Assembly (NCBI RefSeq): GCF_029222705.1
Contig: NZ_JARGZF010000001.1
Span: forward strand, 678,437 to 742,436
Origin: Knoellia sp. p5-6-4
Lineage (GTDB): Bacteria > Actinomycetota > Actinomycetes > Actinomycetales > Dermatophilaceae
Direction of reading: 5' to 3'
Length of the DNA: 64,000 bases
Numbering within the stretch: the stretch's first letter is position 1; every line of letters starts with the position of its first letter. This document shows positions 1 through 8,296 of this stretch, piece by piece. Position numbers and translations under genes: made by a program. Under the pieces are notes generated by a model. The model was not told where the DNA came from, searched no databases, and saw only the letters and a list, made by a program, of their open reading frames with translations.

Positions 1-208
1 AGCCGCCGCGGGCCCCCCTCGTGCTCACCACCAGCCCCGCCCGACGCAGGTCCGAGACGATCGCCTCGAGGAACTTGCGGGGCAGGTCCTGGCGGGTCGC
101 GAGGCTCTCGACGCTCACCGGGCCCGCCCGGGTCAGCGACGCCTCGGCGAGGGTCAGCATCGCCCTGATCGCATATTCGGTGCGCGCCGAGATGTCCACG
201 GCACGCAT
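1..208 (-). CDS. Rrf2-family transcriptional regulator (partial, N-terminal part)
   Basis: The gene runs off the left edge; about 69 N-terminal residues are visible, starting with ATG at 208. The start MRAVDISARTEYAIRAML is the typical opening of Rrf2-family regulators, and a winged-helix segment follows (VSVESLATRQDLPRKFLEAI, then LRRAGLVVSTRGARGG). The cysteine-containing C-terminal region that would separate CymR-like from IscR-like members is outside the window. It sits 37 bp downstream of cysA on the same strand. Two matching palindromes lie in front of sbp (4061-4083) and the TauE/SafE gene (4258-4280), so I infer a CymR-like role in sulfur assimilation. Family is well supported; the target set is inference. 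Confidence 0.85.
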   Translation of the reverse strand, partial: MRAVDISARTEYAIRAMLTLAEASLTRAGPVSVESLATRQDLPRKFLEAIVSDLRRAGLVVSTRGARGG

Positions 209-245
209 TGTGGCGTACGAGGGCGCGGGACGTCGCCGCACCGGC

Positions 246-1256
246 CTACACAGCCAGCGTGCGACCCAGTTGCCTGCCTCGCTCGTCCTCGGCGGGCACA
301 CTGGCGTGCACGGTCTCCCCGGGTCGCAGGCCGAGGGCGTCACTCATGACCCGGGTGATCTGGGCGGCGAATCGCTCACCGTTGGCGTCGTCGACGAGGT
401 CGACCCGCACCTCGAAGCCCAACCGCACGATGCGCTCGACCGTGGCCCGCACCCGCGTCGGTGCCTGCTCCCCCGGCGAGAGCGCTGTCACGGTGGCCTC
501 ACGCTCGAGCCGGATGTCGTGCGGGCGCACCATGGTGCCGCCCAGGTTGGCGACCGATCCGAGGAACGACATGACGAAGTCGTTTGCGGGCTGCTCGTAC
601 AGCTCGTCGGGGGTGCCCACCTGCTCGATGCGGCCCGCGTTCAGGACCGCGATGCGGTCCGACACGTCGAGCGCCTCCTCCTGGTCGTGGGTGACGAGCA
701 CCGTCGTCACGTGGACCTCGTCGTGCAGCCGACGCAGCCACCGACGCAGGTCGGCTCGCACCTTCGCGTCGAGCGCGCCGAACGGCTCGTCGAGCAGGAG
801 CACGCCGGGATCGACCGCAAGGGCCCGGGCCAGCGCCATCCGCTGGCGCTGCCCGCCGGACAGCTGGGCCGGGTAGCGGTGCTGGAACCCGGCGAGGCCG
901 ACGATCTCGAGCAGCTCGTCGACCTTCCTGTCGATCTCCTTCTTCGGCCGCTTGCGAATGGTCAGCCCGAAGGCGACGTTGTCGCGAACGGACATGTGCT
1001 TGAAGGCCGCGTAGTGCTGGAAGACGAAGCCGATCCCCCGCTTCTGCGGCGGGACGAGGGTGACGTCCTGCCCGTCGATCACGACCTGGCCCGAGTCGAG
1101 GGCCTCCAGGCCGGCGATCGAACGCAACAGCGTCGACTTGCCCGACCCGCTCGGGCCCAGAAGGGCGGTCAGCGAGCCCGCGGGGATGTCGAGGCTCACG
1201 TCGTCGAGGGCGGCGAAGCTGCCGTAGTTCTTCCGGGCGCCGGTGACAGTGATCAT
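246..1256 (-). CDS. cysA: Sulfate/thiosulfate ABC transporter ATP-binding protein CysA
   Basis: ATPase subunit that powers sulfate or thiosulfate import through CysT/CysW at the inner face of the membrane. The 336-aa protein has Walker [10 protein letters not shown] (34-42), a Q-loop near 80, the LSGGQ signature (132-136), Walker B LLLDEP (153-158) followed by FGALD, the switch histidine in [16 protein letters not shown], and a C-terminal TOBE-like regulatory part from about 240. The length is typical of CysA. The ATG at 1256 is chosen because it overlaps the cysW stop as ATGA, implying translational coupling; a longer frame upstream runs into cysW and is not coding. Last gene of sbp-cysT-cysW-cysA. 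Confidence 0.95.
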   Translation of the reverse strand: MITVTGARKNYGSFAALDDVSLDIPAGSLTALLGPSGSGKSTLLRSIAGLEALDSGQVVIDGQDVTLVPPQKRGIGFVFQHYAAFKHMSVRDNVAFGLTIRKRPKKEIDRKVDELLEIVGLAGFQHRYPAQLSGGQRQRMALARALAVDPGVLLLDEPFGALDAKVRADLRRWLRRLHDEVHVTTVLVTHDQEEALDVSDRIAVLNAGRIEQVGTPDELYEQPANDFVMSFLGSVANLGGTMVRPHDIRLEREATVTALSPGEQAPTRVRATVERIVRLGFEVRVDLVDDANGERFAAQITRVMSDALGLRPGETVHASVPAEDERGRQLGRTLAV

Positions 1257-2059
1257 GAGGTGCTCCTCTTCCGGTCGAGCAGGGTCATTCCGAGCAGGGT
1301 CACCAGCGCAAGGCCCATGAGCACGGTTGCGGCGGCGTAGGCCCCGAAGGTGTTGTGGTCGTCGATGTAGCGCGAGTGCACGAGCAGGGTCAGCGTCTGC
1401 GAGACGCCGGGGAAGCCGGAGGACACCATGATCACGGCGCCGAACTCCCCCAGCGCCCGCGCGATGGTGAGGACCACCCCGTAGGTGAGGCCCCATCGGA
1501 TGGCCGGCAGCGTGATCCGCCAGAAGGTCTGCCGGGCGGAGGCGCCGAGCGTTGCGGCGGCCTGCTCCTGGTCGGTGCCGATCTCGTGCAGCACCGGCTC
1601 GACCTCCCGCACGACGAAGGGAAGCGTCACGAAGATGGTCGCGATCACCATGCCGGGGATGCCGAAGATGACCCGGAGACCGGTGGACTCCAGGCCCCCG
1701 AACCACCCGTGGACCCCCCACAGCATGATCAGCGAGACGCCGACCACGATGGGCGAGACGGCGAACGGCAGGTCCACCACGGCCTGTATCAGGCCCCGGC
1801 CGGGAAACCGCCAGCGCACGAGCGCGATGGCGGTGACGACGCCGAACACGACATTGAGCGGGACGACGATGGCCACGATGAGCAGCGACAGGTTCAGCGC
1901 CGAGATGGCCGCAGGGGTGCGCACCGACTCGAGGAACGGCATCAGCCCGTCGCCGAAGGCGCGCCAGAGGATCACCGCGATGGGCACGGCGACCAGGCCG
2001 AACAGGTACCCCAGGGCGATGGTGCGCAGGGTGAGCTGGGCGGTGCGGGAGGTCCTCAT
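1253..2059 (-). CDS. cysW: Sulfate ABC transporter permease CysW
   Basis: Inner-membrane permease subunit, 268 aa, that pairs with CysT to form the sulfate channel. Six hydrophobic segments are visible, beginning with [20 protein letters not shown] near the N terminus. The ABC-permease EAA loop is present around residues 180-200 ([21 protein letters not shown]), where CysA docks. The start overlaps the cysT stop by four bases (ATGA) and the stop overlaps cysA the same way, so the three are probably made in fixed ratio. Assigned as CysW rather than CysT from gene order and sequence type; both belong to the same permease family. Confidence 0.93.
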   Translation of the reverse strand: MRTSRTAQLTLRTIALGYLFGLVAVPIAVILWRAFGDGLMPFLESVRTPAAISALNLSLLIVAIVVPLNVVFGVVTAIALVRWRFPGRGLIQAVVDLPFAVSPIVVGVSLIMLWGVHGWFGGLESTGLRVIFGIPGMVIATIFVTLPFVVREVEPVLHEIGTDQEQAAATLGASARQTFWRITLPAIRWGLTYGVVLTIARALGEFGAVIMVSSGFPGVSQTLTLLVHSRYIDDHNTFGAYAAATVLMGLALVTLLGMTLLDRKRSTS

Positions 2060-2943
2060 TCGGCACTCTCCTCTCGCTGCTGGGCGCGGCTGATGTAGAG
2101 GCGCAGCAGGAACAGGGTCAGGAAGGCGATCGCGAGCAGCGCCACCGAGACGGCCGCGGCGTTGACCGGCCGGTCGATCTCGATCTGCTGCTGGATGTAC
2201 TGCGAGGCCACCTGGGTCTCCCGCGGGATGTTGCCGCCGATGAGGACGACCGAGCCGTACTCCCCGATCGCGCGGGCGAAGGCGAGCCCCGTGCCACTGA
2301 CGATGGCCGGCATCAGCGTCGGCAGCACCACCCGCCGGAACGTCGTCCAGTTGTCAGAACCCAGCGACGCCGCCGCTTCCTCCACCTCCCTGTCGGCCTC
2401 GATGAGCACGGGCTGGACGGAGCGCACCACGAACGGCAGCGTGACGAACGCGAGCGCCACCACCAGTCCTCCCTGGGTCGCGTTCAGGTGGATGTTCACC
2501 GGGCTGCTCGGGCCGTAGAGGGAGAGCAGCACGATGCTCGCGACGATCGTCGGCAGCGCGAACGGCAGGTCGATGAGGGCGTTGACGATGCGCTTGCCGG
2601 GGAAGTCGTCGCGGACCAGGACCCAGGCGATGAGCGTGCCCATCAGGGCGTTGACCAGGGCGACGACGACGGAGACGCCGACGGTCACGCGAAGGGAGGC
2701 CAGCGCCACCGGCGCCGTCACCGCCTCCCAGAAGCCGGCGAGCCCCTCCTCGAAGGACGCCACCGTCAGCGCGGCCAGCGGCAGCAGCACGATGAGGCTC
2801 AACCACAGGGACACCACGCCAACGCCGAGGGCCCGCCCCGCCCCGGGCCACCGGGCCCGGGACCAGGGCGAGGGAGCTGGCGGCAGGGACGCGGGGAGGG
2901 TGTGGGGGTGCGCGTCCCTGCCAACCAGGGTCTGGGTCGACAT
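2056..2943 (-). CDS. cysT: Sulfate ABC transporter permease CysT
   Basis: First permease subunit of the sulfate importer, 295 aa. A charged cytoplasmic N terminus of about 50 residues precedes the first membrane helix ([19 protein letters not shown]). The EAA loop follows the family pattern ([21 protein letters not shown]). I use ATG 2943, seven bases after the sbp stop, rather than an upstream start that would lie inside sbp. The stop overlaps the cysW start. Function rests on the family plus the complete sbp-cysT-cysW-cysA context. Confidence 0.93.
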   Translation of the reverse strand: MSTQTLVGRDAHPHTLPASLPPAPSPWSRARWPGAGRALGVGVVSLWLSLIVLLPLAALTVASFEEGLAGFWEAVTAPVALASLRVTVGVSVVVALVNALMGTLIAWVLVRDDFPGKRIVNALIDLPFALPTIVASIVLLSLYGPSSPVNIHLNATQGGLVVALAFVTLPFVVRSVQPVLIEADREVEEAAASLGSDNWTTFRRVVLPTLMPAIVSGTGLAFARAIGEYGSVVLIGGNIPRETQVASQYIQQQIEIDRPVNAAAVSVALLAIAFLTLFLLRLYISRAQQREESAE

Positions 2944-2950
2944 CAGGGCC

Positions 2951-3994
2951 CTACCGGGTGGCCTCGTCGTAGATGACGGCGATCGAGCCGACATCCTTCT
3001 TGAACAGCGAGTCGTTCACGGCCTTCCAGCCCCCGAGGTCCTCGATGGTCCACAGCCGCTGCGGCTCGGGGAAGTCCTTCGCGAACTCCTGGGCGACCGA
3101 GGCGTCGACGGGGCGGAAGCCCGCCTCGGCCCACAGCCGCTGGGCCTCGGGCGTGTAGAGGAAGTCGTTGAAGGCCTTGGCCTTGGCTGCGTTGGGGCTC
3201 TTGCCCAGCACCGCCACCGGGTTCTCGATCTTGAAGGTCTGCGGTGGCGTGACGTGCTGGACCGGGTCGCCACCGCGTTCGATGAACAGCGCCTCGTTCT
3301 CGTAGCTGAGCAGGACGTCGCCGCTGCCCTGGAGGAAGGCCTCGGTCGCCTCGCGGCCCGACTTCGGCTGGATCTTGACGTGGTCCTGCACGAGCGACGA
3401 GATGTAGGCCAGGCCCGCCTTGGCGTCCTTCCCGCCCGCGCTCTTCGCGGCATACGGGGCCAGGAGGTTCCACTTCGCCGAGCCCGAGCTGAACGGGTTG
3501 GGCGTCACGACCTCGATGCCGGGCTTGAGCAGGTCGTCCCAGTCCTCGATGCCCTCGGGGTTGCCCTTGCGGACGACGATGGTGACGACGGAGCCGAACG
3601 GGATGCCCTTGTGCTCCCCGGCGTTCCAGGCCTTGTCGACGAGCCCGGCGTCGACCAGGCGGGTGACGTCCGGCTCGACGGAGAAGTTGACGATGTCGGC
3701 GGCCGCGCCCGCCTCGACCTTGCGCGACTGGTCGCCCGAGGCGCCGTAGGACTGCTGGAAGGCCACACCCCTGCCCGCCTCGGTCGCGTTGAACGCGGGG
3801 ATGACCTTGTCGAAGCCGACCTTGGGGACGGCGTACGCATAGAGGTTGATGGTGCCCCCGCTGCCCTGGGCGGCTGCCGGGCCGCTCCGTGCTGCGGCGA
3901 CCGTGTCGGCGGACCCGCCTCCGGCGCAGGCGGACAGCGCGAGGGCGGAGGCGGCAAAGATGCCGCCCAGCGCTACGGCTGGTGTGCGTTGCAT
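2951..3994 (-). CDS. sbp: Sulfate-binding lipoprotein Sbp
   Basis: Extracellular sulfate-binding protein that hands substrate to CysT/CysW. The 347-aa protein has a short signal peptide ending in the lipobox LSAC, so it should be lipid-anchored as expected in a Gram-positive. Family hallmarks are visible: NLYAYAVPKVGFDKVIPAF, a QSYGASGDQSRKV segment contacting the anion, and NPFSSGSAKWN. ATG at 3994 is preceded by a good ribosome site (GGGAGA, about 5 nt away). It is the first gene of the operon. The palindrome at 4061-4083, 67 bp upstream, probably controls it. Confidence 0.93.
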   Translation of the reverse strand: MQRTPAVALGGIFAASALALSACAGGGSADTVAAARSGPAAAQGSGGTINLYAYAVPKVGFDKVIPAFNATEAGRGVAFQQSYGASGDQSRKVEAGAAADIVNFSVEPDVTRLVDAGLVDKAWNAGEHKGIPFGSVVTIVVRKGNPEGIEDWDDLLKPGIEVVTPNPFSSGSAKWNLLAPYAAKSAGGKDAKAGLAYISSLVQDHVKIQPKSGREATEAFLQGSGDVLLSYENEALFIERGGDPVQHVTPPQTFKIENPVAVLGKSPNAAKAKAFNDFLYTPEAQRLWAEAGFRPVDASVAQEFAKDFPEPQRLWTIEDLGGWKAVNDSLFKKDVGSIAVIYDEATR

Positions 3995-4060
3995 GTGATC
4001 TCCCTGGTGCCCCTCGTCGGGGAGAAGCCAAGACGGCCCGAGACTTCCTCGTCTCCCCCT

Positions 4061-4083
4061 AGTCCTATATGACAAGTAGGAGT
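4061..4083. promoter_or_regulatory. Candidate Rrf2/CymR-type operator upstream of sbp
   Basis: Imperfect palindrome with arms AGTCCTATA and AGTAGGAGT separated by 5 bases. It matches the perfect palindrome at 4258-4280 in both half-sites and spacer length, with three changes. It lies upstream of the sbp operon and probably overlaps its promoter. Assignment to the Rrf2 regulator at the window edge is inference from proximity and symmetry. Confidence 0.6.
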
Positions 4084-4257
4084 TTCTTCGCCCATGCGGC
4101 CGGGGGTCAACCACCCACCCGGGCCATCTCGAATGCTGGCTGACCAGAACGCTTGCAGGATGAGGCCTTCCCACCTCGGCACTAGGCAGCACCTCCGTCG
4201 TACTCAGCATGCGAGATACGGCCGACGGTGGATTGCCCCCACGCATTTCGTCGCCAT

Positions 4258-4280
4258 ACTCCTATAAGACCTATAGGAGT
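4258..4280. promoter_or_regulatory. Candidate Rrf2/CymR-type operator upstream of the TauE/SafE gene
   Basis: Perfect inverted repeat: ACTCCTATA and TATAGGAGT separated by 5 bases, ending 38 bp before the permease start. It is AT-rich in a very GC-rich setting. Its near-twin lies in front of the sbp operon on the other side of the same 324-bp intergenic region. I infer a shared repressor, most simply the Rrf2 protein encoded at 1-208. Confidence 0.65.
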
Positions 4281-4318
4281 AGTGGCGCCTTGTGTGGCCG
4301 CCAACGAGGGGAGTTCTG

Positions 4319-5245
4319 ATGCGCAAGCTGATCTTGCTCGCGATCGTGGGCCTTGGTGCCCAGCTGGTCGACGGCAGCCTGGGGATGGCCTACGGCGTGA
4401 CGTCCTCCACCCTGCTGTTGGCGGTGGGCACCAGCCCGGCTGCGGCCTCGGCCACCGTGCACCTCGCGGAGATCGGCACCACGCTCGTCTCGGGCGCCGC
4501 GCACTGGAAGTTCGGCAACGTCGACTGGCGGGTGGTCCTCAAGATCGGCATCCCGGGGGCTGTGGGGGCCTTCGCCGGCGCGACCTTCCTCTCCCACCTC
4601 GACACCTCGGTCGGCAAGCCTGTGATGTCGCTGATCCTGCTCGCCCTGGGCCTCTACGTCCTGGGTCGGTTCACCGTCCGGGGGCTGCGCCAGGACCGTC
4701 TCGGCACGCCGCTGCGGGCCCGCTTCCTGGGCCCCCTCGGGCTCTTCGCCGGATTCGTCGACGCCACCGGGGGCGGCGGCTGGGGCCCGGTGGGCACACC
4801 CGCGATCCTGGCCAGCGGTCGCCTCGAGCCCCGCAAGACGATCGGGTCCATCGACACCAGCGAGTTCCTCGTGTCCGTCGCCGCCAGCATCGGCTTCCTG
4901 TTGGCCCTCGGCACCGCAGGCGTCAACGCCGCCTGGGCCCTGGCCCTGCTTGCCGGAGGCATGGTGGCGGCACCCATCGCCGCGTGGCTCGTGCGCCACG
5001 TCCCGCCTCGGGTCCTCGGTTCGCTCGTCGGCGGGCTGATCATCCTCACCAACGCACGGACGCTGCTGCTCAGCGACTGGCTGGACGCCGGCACGAGCAC
5101 CAGGTACCTGGTGTACGCGCTCATCTGGGCGATGTGGATCGGTGCGGTGACCTACTCCGTGCGCGCCTACCGGGCGGAGCGCGCCCAGTCCCCCGCACCC
5201 GCCCTCGCGAGCGACGGACGGGTCGCTGTGGCCGACCCCGTCTGA
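4319..5245 (+). CDS. TauE/SafE-family sulfite or sulfonate permease
   Basis: Polytopic inner-membrane protein of 308 aa with about eight hydrophobic segments. The repeated family motif is seen near both halves: GAQLVDGSLGMAYGVTSST at the N terminus and GGGGWGPVGTPAIL near residue 160. TauE/SafE proteins move sulfite, sulfoacetate or related organosulfur anions, usually outward; the substrate here cannot be read from sequence. ATG 4319 is chosen for its strong ribosome site (GAGGGGAG, 7 nt upstream) rather than an ATG 27 bp earlier. It is divergent from the sulfate uptake operon and shares a putative operator type, which supports a sulfur role. Confidence 0.88.
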   Translation: MRKLILLAIVGLGAQLVDGSLGMAYGVTSSTLLLAVGTSPAAASATVHLAEIGTTLVSGAAHWKFGNVDWRVVLKIGIPGAVGAFAGATFLSHLDTSVGKPVMSLILLALGLYVLGRFTVRGLRQDRLGTPLRARFLGPLGLFAGFVDATGGGGWGPVGTPAILASGRLEPRKTIGSIDTSEFLVSVAASIGFLLALGTAGVNAAWALALLAGGMVAAPIAAWLVRHVPPRVLGSLVGGLIILTNARTLLLSDWLDAGTSTRYLVYALIWAMWIGAVTYSVRAYRAERAQSPAPALASDGRVAVADPV

Positions 5246-5258
5246 TCCCGGGCCGGGC

Positions 5259-6359
5259 TCAGCCCCGGACGGGCCGGCCGCGCAGCACGACCAGCTCGGG
5301 GTGGGCCAGGACGCCGACGTCGTCACGGGGGTCCGCCCCGTAGACCACGAGGTCGGCGTCCGCACCCTCCTCCAGCCCCGGGCGGCCCAGCCACTCCCGC
5401 GCCCCCCACACCCCGGCCCGCAGGGCCTCGACGGGCGTGAGCCCGGCGGCCACCAGCTCGGCGGCCTCCTGCGCCACGAGCCCGTGAGGCAGCGAGCCAC
5501 CCGCGTCGGTGCCGACGTAGACGGGGATGCCCGCCTCGTGGGCGGCGCGGACGGTCTCGTGGCGACGTTCGTGCAGGGCCAGCATGTGCCGGTGGTAGGC
5601 GGGGAACTTCTCGCGGGCCGCCTCCGCGATCGCCGGGAAGGTGGCGATGTTGACCAGCGTCGGCACGATGGCGATGCCCTGGGCGGCAAACTGCTCGATG
5701 GTCGCCGGCTCGAGACCGGTGGCGTGCTCGATGCAGTCGGTGCCGGCCGCGGCGAAGTCGTAGAGCGAGGCCTCCCCGAAGCAGTGGGCCGTCACCCGCG
5801 CCCCCTCCTCGTGGGCGGCCGCGATGGCGTCCTTGAGCACGTCCGCCGGCCAGCAGGGGGTCAGGTCGCCGACCTCGCGGTCGATCCAGTCGCCCACCAG
5901 CTTGACCCAGCCGTCACCGGCCCGGGCCTCGATCCGCACCCGCTCGACGAGCTGTTCCGGCTCGATCTCGTGGGCGTAGTTGCGGATGTACCGGCGGGTG
6001 CGCGCGATGTGCCTGCCGGCGCGGATGACCTTCGGAAGGTCGTCCCGCTCGTCGATCCAGCGGGTGTCCGACGGGGACCCGGCGTCGCGGATCAGCAGCG
6101 TGCCGGCCGCGCGGTCACCGAGCGCCTGCTGTTCTGCGGTCTCGCGGTCGACGGCGCCGTGGGCGTCGAGCCCCACGTGGCAATGGGCGTCGACGAGGCC
6201 GGGCAGCACCCACCCGCGCACGGTCTGCACGTCGCCACCGGCGGCGGCGGGCCGGTCGAACGTCACCGTGCCGCCCACCACCCAGGCCTCGGCTCGTACG
6301 TCGTCCGGTCCGACCAGGACCGGTCCCTTGAGGTGCAGCACCGTCGCCGTCGCCGTCAT
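5259..6359 (-). CDS. Metal-dependent amidohydrolase
   Basis: A 366-aa hydrolase of the amidohydrolase superfamily (imidazolonepropionase/prolidase-like branch). Metal ligands are visible in order: DAHCHVGLDAHG near residue 58, VTAHCF near 190, IEHATGLE near 210 and GTDAGGSLPHG near 285, which carries the catalytic Asp. A short beta-rich N-terminal segment and the matching C-terminal strands (EGADADLVVYGADP) form the composite domain usual for the family. The substrate is unknown. It is convergent with the TauE/SafE gene (13 bp between stops). ATG 6359 fits a leaderless transcript from the TAGGGT box 7 nt upstream; a longer start 78 bp upstream has no support. Confidence 0.85.
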   Translation of the reverse strand: MTATATVLHLKGPVLVGPDDVRAEAWVVGGTVTFDRPAAAGGDVQTVRGWVLPGLVDAHCHVGLDAHGAVDRETAEQQALGDRAAGTLLIRDAGSPSDTRWIDERDDLPKVIRAGRHIARTRRYIRNYAHEIEPEQLVERVRIEARAGDGWVKLVGDWIDREVGDLTPCWPADVLKDAIAAAHEEGARVTAHCFGEASLYDFAAAGTDCIEHATGLEPATIEQFAAQGIAIVPTLVNIATFPAIAEAAREKFPAYHRHMLALHERRHETVRAAHEAGIPVYVGTDAGGSLPHGLVAQEAAELVAAGLTPVEALRAGVWGAREWLGRPGLEEGADADLVVYGADPRDDVGVLAHPELVVLRGRPVRG

Positions 6360-6366
6360 GTCCGCG

Positions 6367-6372
6367 ACCCTA
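6367..6372 (-). promoter_or_regulatory. Minus-10 box (TAGGGT) for a leaderless amidohydrolase mRNA
   Basis: TAGGGT on the minus strand ends 7 nt before the ATG at 6359, which places the transcription start at or beside the start codon. No Shine-Dalgarno sequence precedes the gene. A clear -35 is not seen. Confidence 0.45.
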
Positions 6373-6670
6373 CCGAGCCCCACTCCCGCCAGCCCATGGC
6401 GGCGCGGCCAGATACCCGTGTCACGCATAACCGGCAACTCGGGTCGAACAGCCGGAGAAGCGGACCGAACGCCTCAGGAGAACGGGCCACGGCAGATCGG
6501 CCAACTACCCCCAATGCGAAAGCCACCATAGGCATCCACACACGAACTCATTAGCGTGCCAGAGATCGCAGTCCTGCCCACGGGACAGTGATCGAGGGGG
6601 TCCAAAAGGGGGGACTCTCGCGCAAACCGCCAGATACAACCGCCGCGGCACGGTGCCCGGCGGACATCCA
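6373..6670. other. Divergent intergenic region, about 300 bp
   Basis: Region between the leftward amidohydrolase and the rightward secreted protein. It is less GC-rich than its surroundings and has no reading frame with coding character on either strand. It must hold the promoter of the secreted protein, but I cannot pick one with confidence. No clear inverted repeats or RNA element were seen. Confidence 0.5.
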
Positions 6671-6682
6671 GGGAGGGTCATT

Positions 6683-7336
6683 GTGCGTCTCGCTTCCAAA
6701 CTGACCGCGTTCGGCACCGCACTCGCCGCAGCGCTCATCGCCACACCCGCTGCCTCGGGCGCGCCCGAGGGCGGCCCCGGCAACGGAGCGCCCAGCGGCG
6801 CTCACTACACGCTCAACGTCATCGGCGTCGAGAACGCCAAGACTGCGTCGATGGACGGCACCAACCGCCACACCATCTTCGTGCCGAACCAGGGCAGCTG
6901 CCGCATCAACCTCGGCGAGGGCGACTACGGCGTGGGTGACGGCAACTGCTTCGACGGCGACGGGGCCCAGTTCACGCTGCCCGACCCAGACCCCGACGGC
7001 GACGGCGTGACGGCCTACAGCGTCTACGCCCGCGCCCTCGGCAAGCCGGGAGGCTCGTCGGTGACCACGACCTGCTTCGACGAGGACGGCGAGACCTATT
7101 GCTCCACGGAGAACATGGTCCTGGTGCGCAGCACCGGCAAGTCGCGGTTCAGCAACGTCTCGAAGGAGCTGCTCTCGCTCTGCCTCGACACCGACGGCGA
7201 CATGGTCTGCGACACCCGTGAGTTCCTGTTCGACCGTGACCTCGCGGACTACTTCTGGTCCTACGACAACGCCGGCCTGAAGGTCGCCCAGCTGCGCTTC
7301 TACGAGGTCCCGACGAACGTCGGCACCACACCCTGA
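6683..7336 (+). CDS. Secreted protein with Asp-rich, calcium-binding-like motifs
   Basis: Not recognised as a named family. The 217-aa product begins with a clear Sec signal peptide (RLASKLTAFGTALAAALIA, likely cleavage after PAASGA). GTG 6683 is chosen because GGGAGGG lies just upstream and the signal peptide then starts directly; an earlier in-frame start would add an unlikely leader. The mature part has four or more Cys residues, a DPDPDGDGVTAYSVYARALG segment and a DTDGDMVCDTREF segment. Both resemble short DxDxDG calcium loops of EF-hand or excalibur type. It stands alone, followed by a strong terminator at 7361. A cell-wall or extracellular role is plausible but unproven. Confidence 0.75.
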   Translation: MRLASKLTAFGTALAAALIATPAASGAPEGGPGNGAPSGAHYTLNVIGVENAKTASMDGTNRHTIFVPNQGSCRINLGEGDYGVGDGNCFDGDGAQFTLPDPDPDGDGVTAYSVYARALGKPGGSSVTTTCFDEDGETYCSTENMVLVRSTGKSRFSNVSKELLSLCLDTDGDMVCDTREFLFDRDLADYFWSYDNAGLKVAQLRFYEVPTNVGTTP

Positions 7337-7360
7337 CCTCGTAGGAGAACCGATAGGGAG

Positions 7361-7402
7361 GTCACTGAGGCCCCCGCCCGTGCCGGGCGGGGGCCTCGGT
7401 GA
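7361..7402 (+). terminator. Intrinsic terminator after the secreted protein
   Basis: Near-perfect 20-bp stem (GTCACTGAGGCCCCCGCCCG with one G-T pair to its partner) and a 3-nt loop, 25 bp after the stop codon. No strong T tract follows. It could act in both directions, as the next gene is convergent. Confidence 0.75.
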
Positions 7403-7450
7403 CCCCCTCCAGAGGAGCCTCGATGTCCGCTCCGGCACCGCGCAGGCCGG

Positions 7451-8080
7451 TCAGGCGCCCACGCCGCCGTCGTCCTGCAGCCGCTGCCCGAGCGCGGCGA
7501 GCGGGTCCTGCCGCCGGGTGCGGGTCTCCAGGGCGATGCCCCAGCGCACGAAGGCCCCGCGCTCGACGGGGAAGGGCCCCGCGAGGCCGTCGGCCCGGCG
7601 CAGGGCCTCGGCGGCCAGCAGCGTCGCCTGGGCGGGCACGTAACGCAGCTCGACGACCAGGCGCCACGCCTCGACAGGCTCCTGGGCGTGCCAGGGCAGC
7701 ATCGCCACCAGCCCGTCGAGCAGCGTGACCACGCGTCCGACGTCGTGCGTGGCTGCCCTCGCCACCAGCCCGTCGAGGTAGGGCTCCCAGCCGCCCGGTC
7801 CGGCAGGATCCGGCCGCCGGGTGATGCTCTCCAGGCCGGTCAGGACGTCGTCAGGGGCGCCCCGGTCGCGTGCCCGCTCGAGGAGCAGCGGGCCCAGACC
7901 GCTCTCCTCGTCGTCGTCGTGGAGCACCGCCACCATCTGGTGCACCGGCCCGTAGCCGGCCGCCTCCGCCAGCCGCCGCACGGCACGCTGGCGCTCGCCA
8001 CCGCGACGCCGACCGGCTTCGACGACCCCCCGGTGCGCGCTGTCGGCCAGCGCGATTGCCTCGTCGAGTGTGAACCCCAC
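7451..8080 (-). CDS. Hypothetical helical protein
   Basis: A 209-aa soluble protein that I do not recognise. It is rich in Ala, Arg and Leu with regular helical spacing, and has no signal peptide, membrane segment or cysteine cluster. GTG 8080 is supported by a TAGCGT box ending 6 nt upstream, the arrangement expected for a leaderless mRNA. The gene lies alone between the secreted-protein terminator and a set of hairpins downstream of ffh. GC-rich third codon positions argue that it is really coding. It may be an HEAT-like helical repeat protein, but that is a guess from composition. Confidence 0.65.
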   Translation of the reverse strand: MGFTLDEAIALADSAHRGVVEAGRRRGGERQRAVRRLAEAAGYGPVHQMVAVLHDDDEESGLGPLLLERARDRGAPDDVLTGLESITRRPDPAGPGGWEPYLDGLVARAATHDVGRVVTLLDGLVAMLPWHAQEPVEAWRLVVELRYVPAQATLLAAEALRRADGLAGPFPVERGAFVRWGIALETRTRRQDPLAALGQRLQDDGGVGA

Positions 8081-8086
8081 GCGCCG

Positions 8087-8092
8087 ACGCTA
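8087..8092 (-). promoter_or_regulatory. Minus-10 box (TAGCGT) for a leaderless hypothetical gene
   Basis: TAGCGT on the minus strand ends 6 nt before GTG 8080. No ribosome site is present, so a leaderless transcript is likely. Confidence 0.45.
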
Positions 8093-8193
8093 GGACCGAT
8101 CCGCTCCCCTCGCGAGCAGCACCGGGCGATCGGTCCGAACGGCTGAGCCGGTCCGTCCCGTTGAACCCGTTTTGTCAGCGCCCCCCACCCGCT

Positions 8194-8287
8194 GACCGTT
8201 TATCGGGTGACCCGATGAGCGGTCACTTCACCCGAGGTGCCACCTGGGGTGAAGCGCACCTTTGTCGGGTGACCCGATAAAGGTGCG
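8194..8287. repeat. Three back-to-back hairpins downstream of ffh
   Basis: Three stem-loops touch end to end: 8194-8224 (14-bp stem with two G-T pairs, TGA loop), 8226-8254 (about 13 bp, one mismatch) and 8255-8287 (15-bp stem with one G-T pair, TGA loop). The first and third share the core TCGGGTGACCCGA. A smaller stem (GTCAGCG/CGCTGAC, 8174-8196) abuts the first. They begin 9 bp after the ffh stop, so at least one is probably its terminator. Three in a row is more than a terminator needs. Confidence 0.75.
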
Positions 8288-8296
8288 GGGTCGCGG

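Noticed and set aside
3995-4060. A sulfur-related riboswitch (SAM or similar) in front of sbp
   Set aside because: The leader is only about 67 nt to the operator and shows no conserved junction; the palindromes fit protein binding better.
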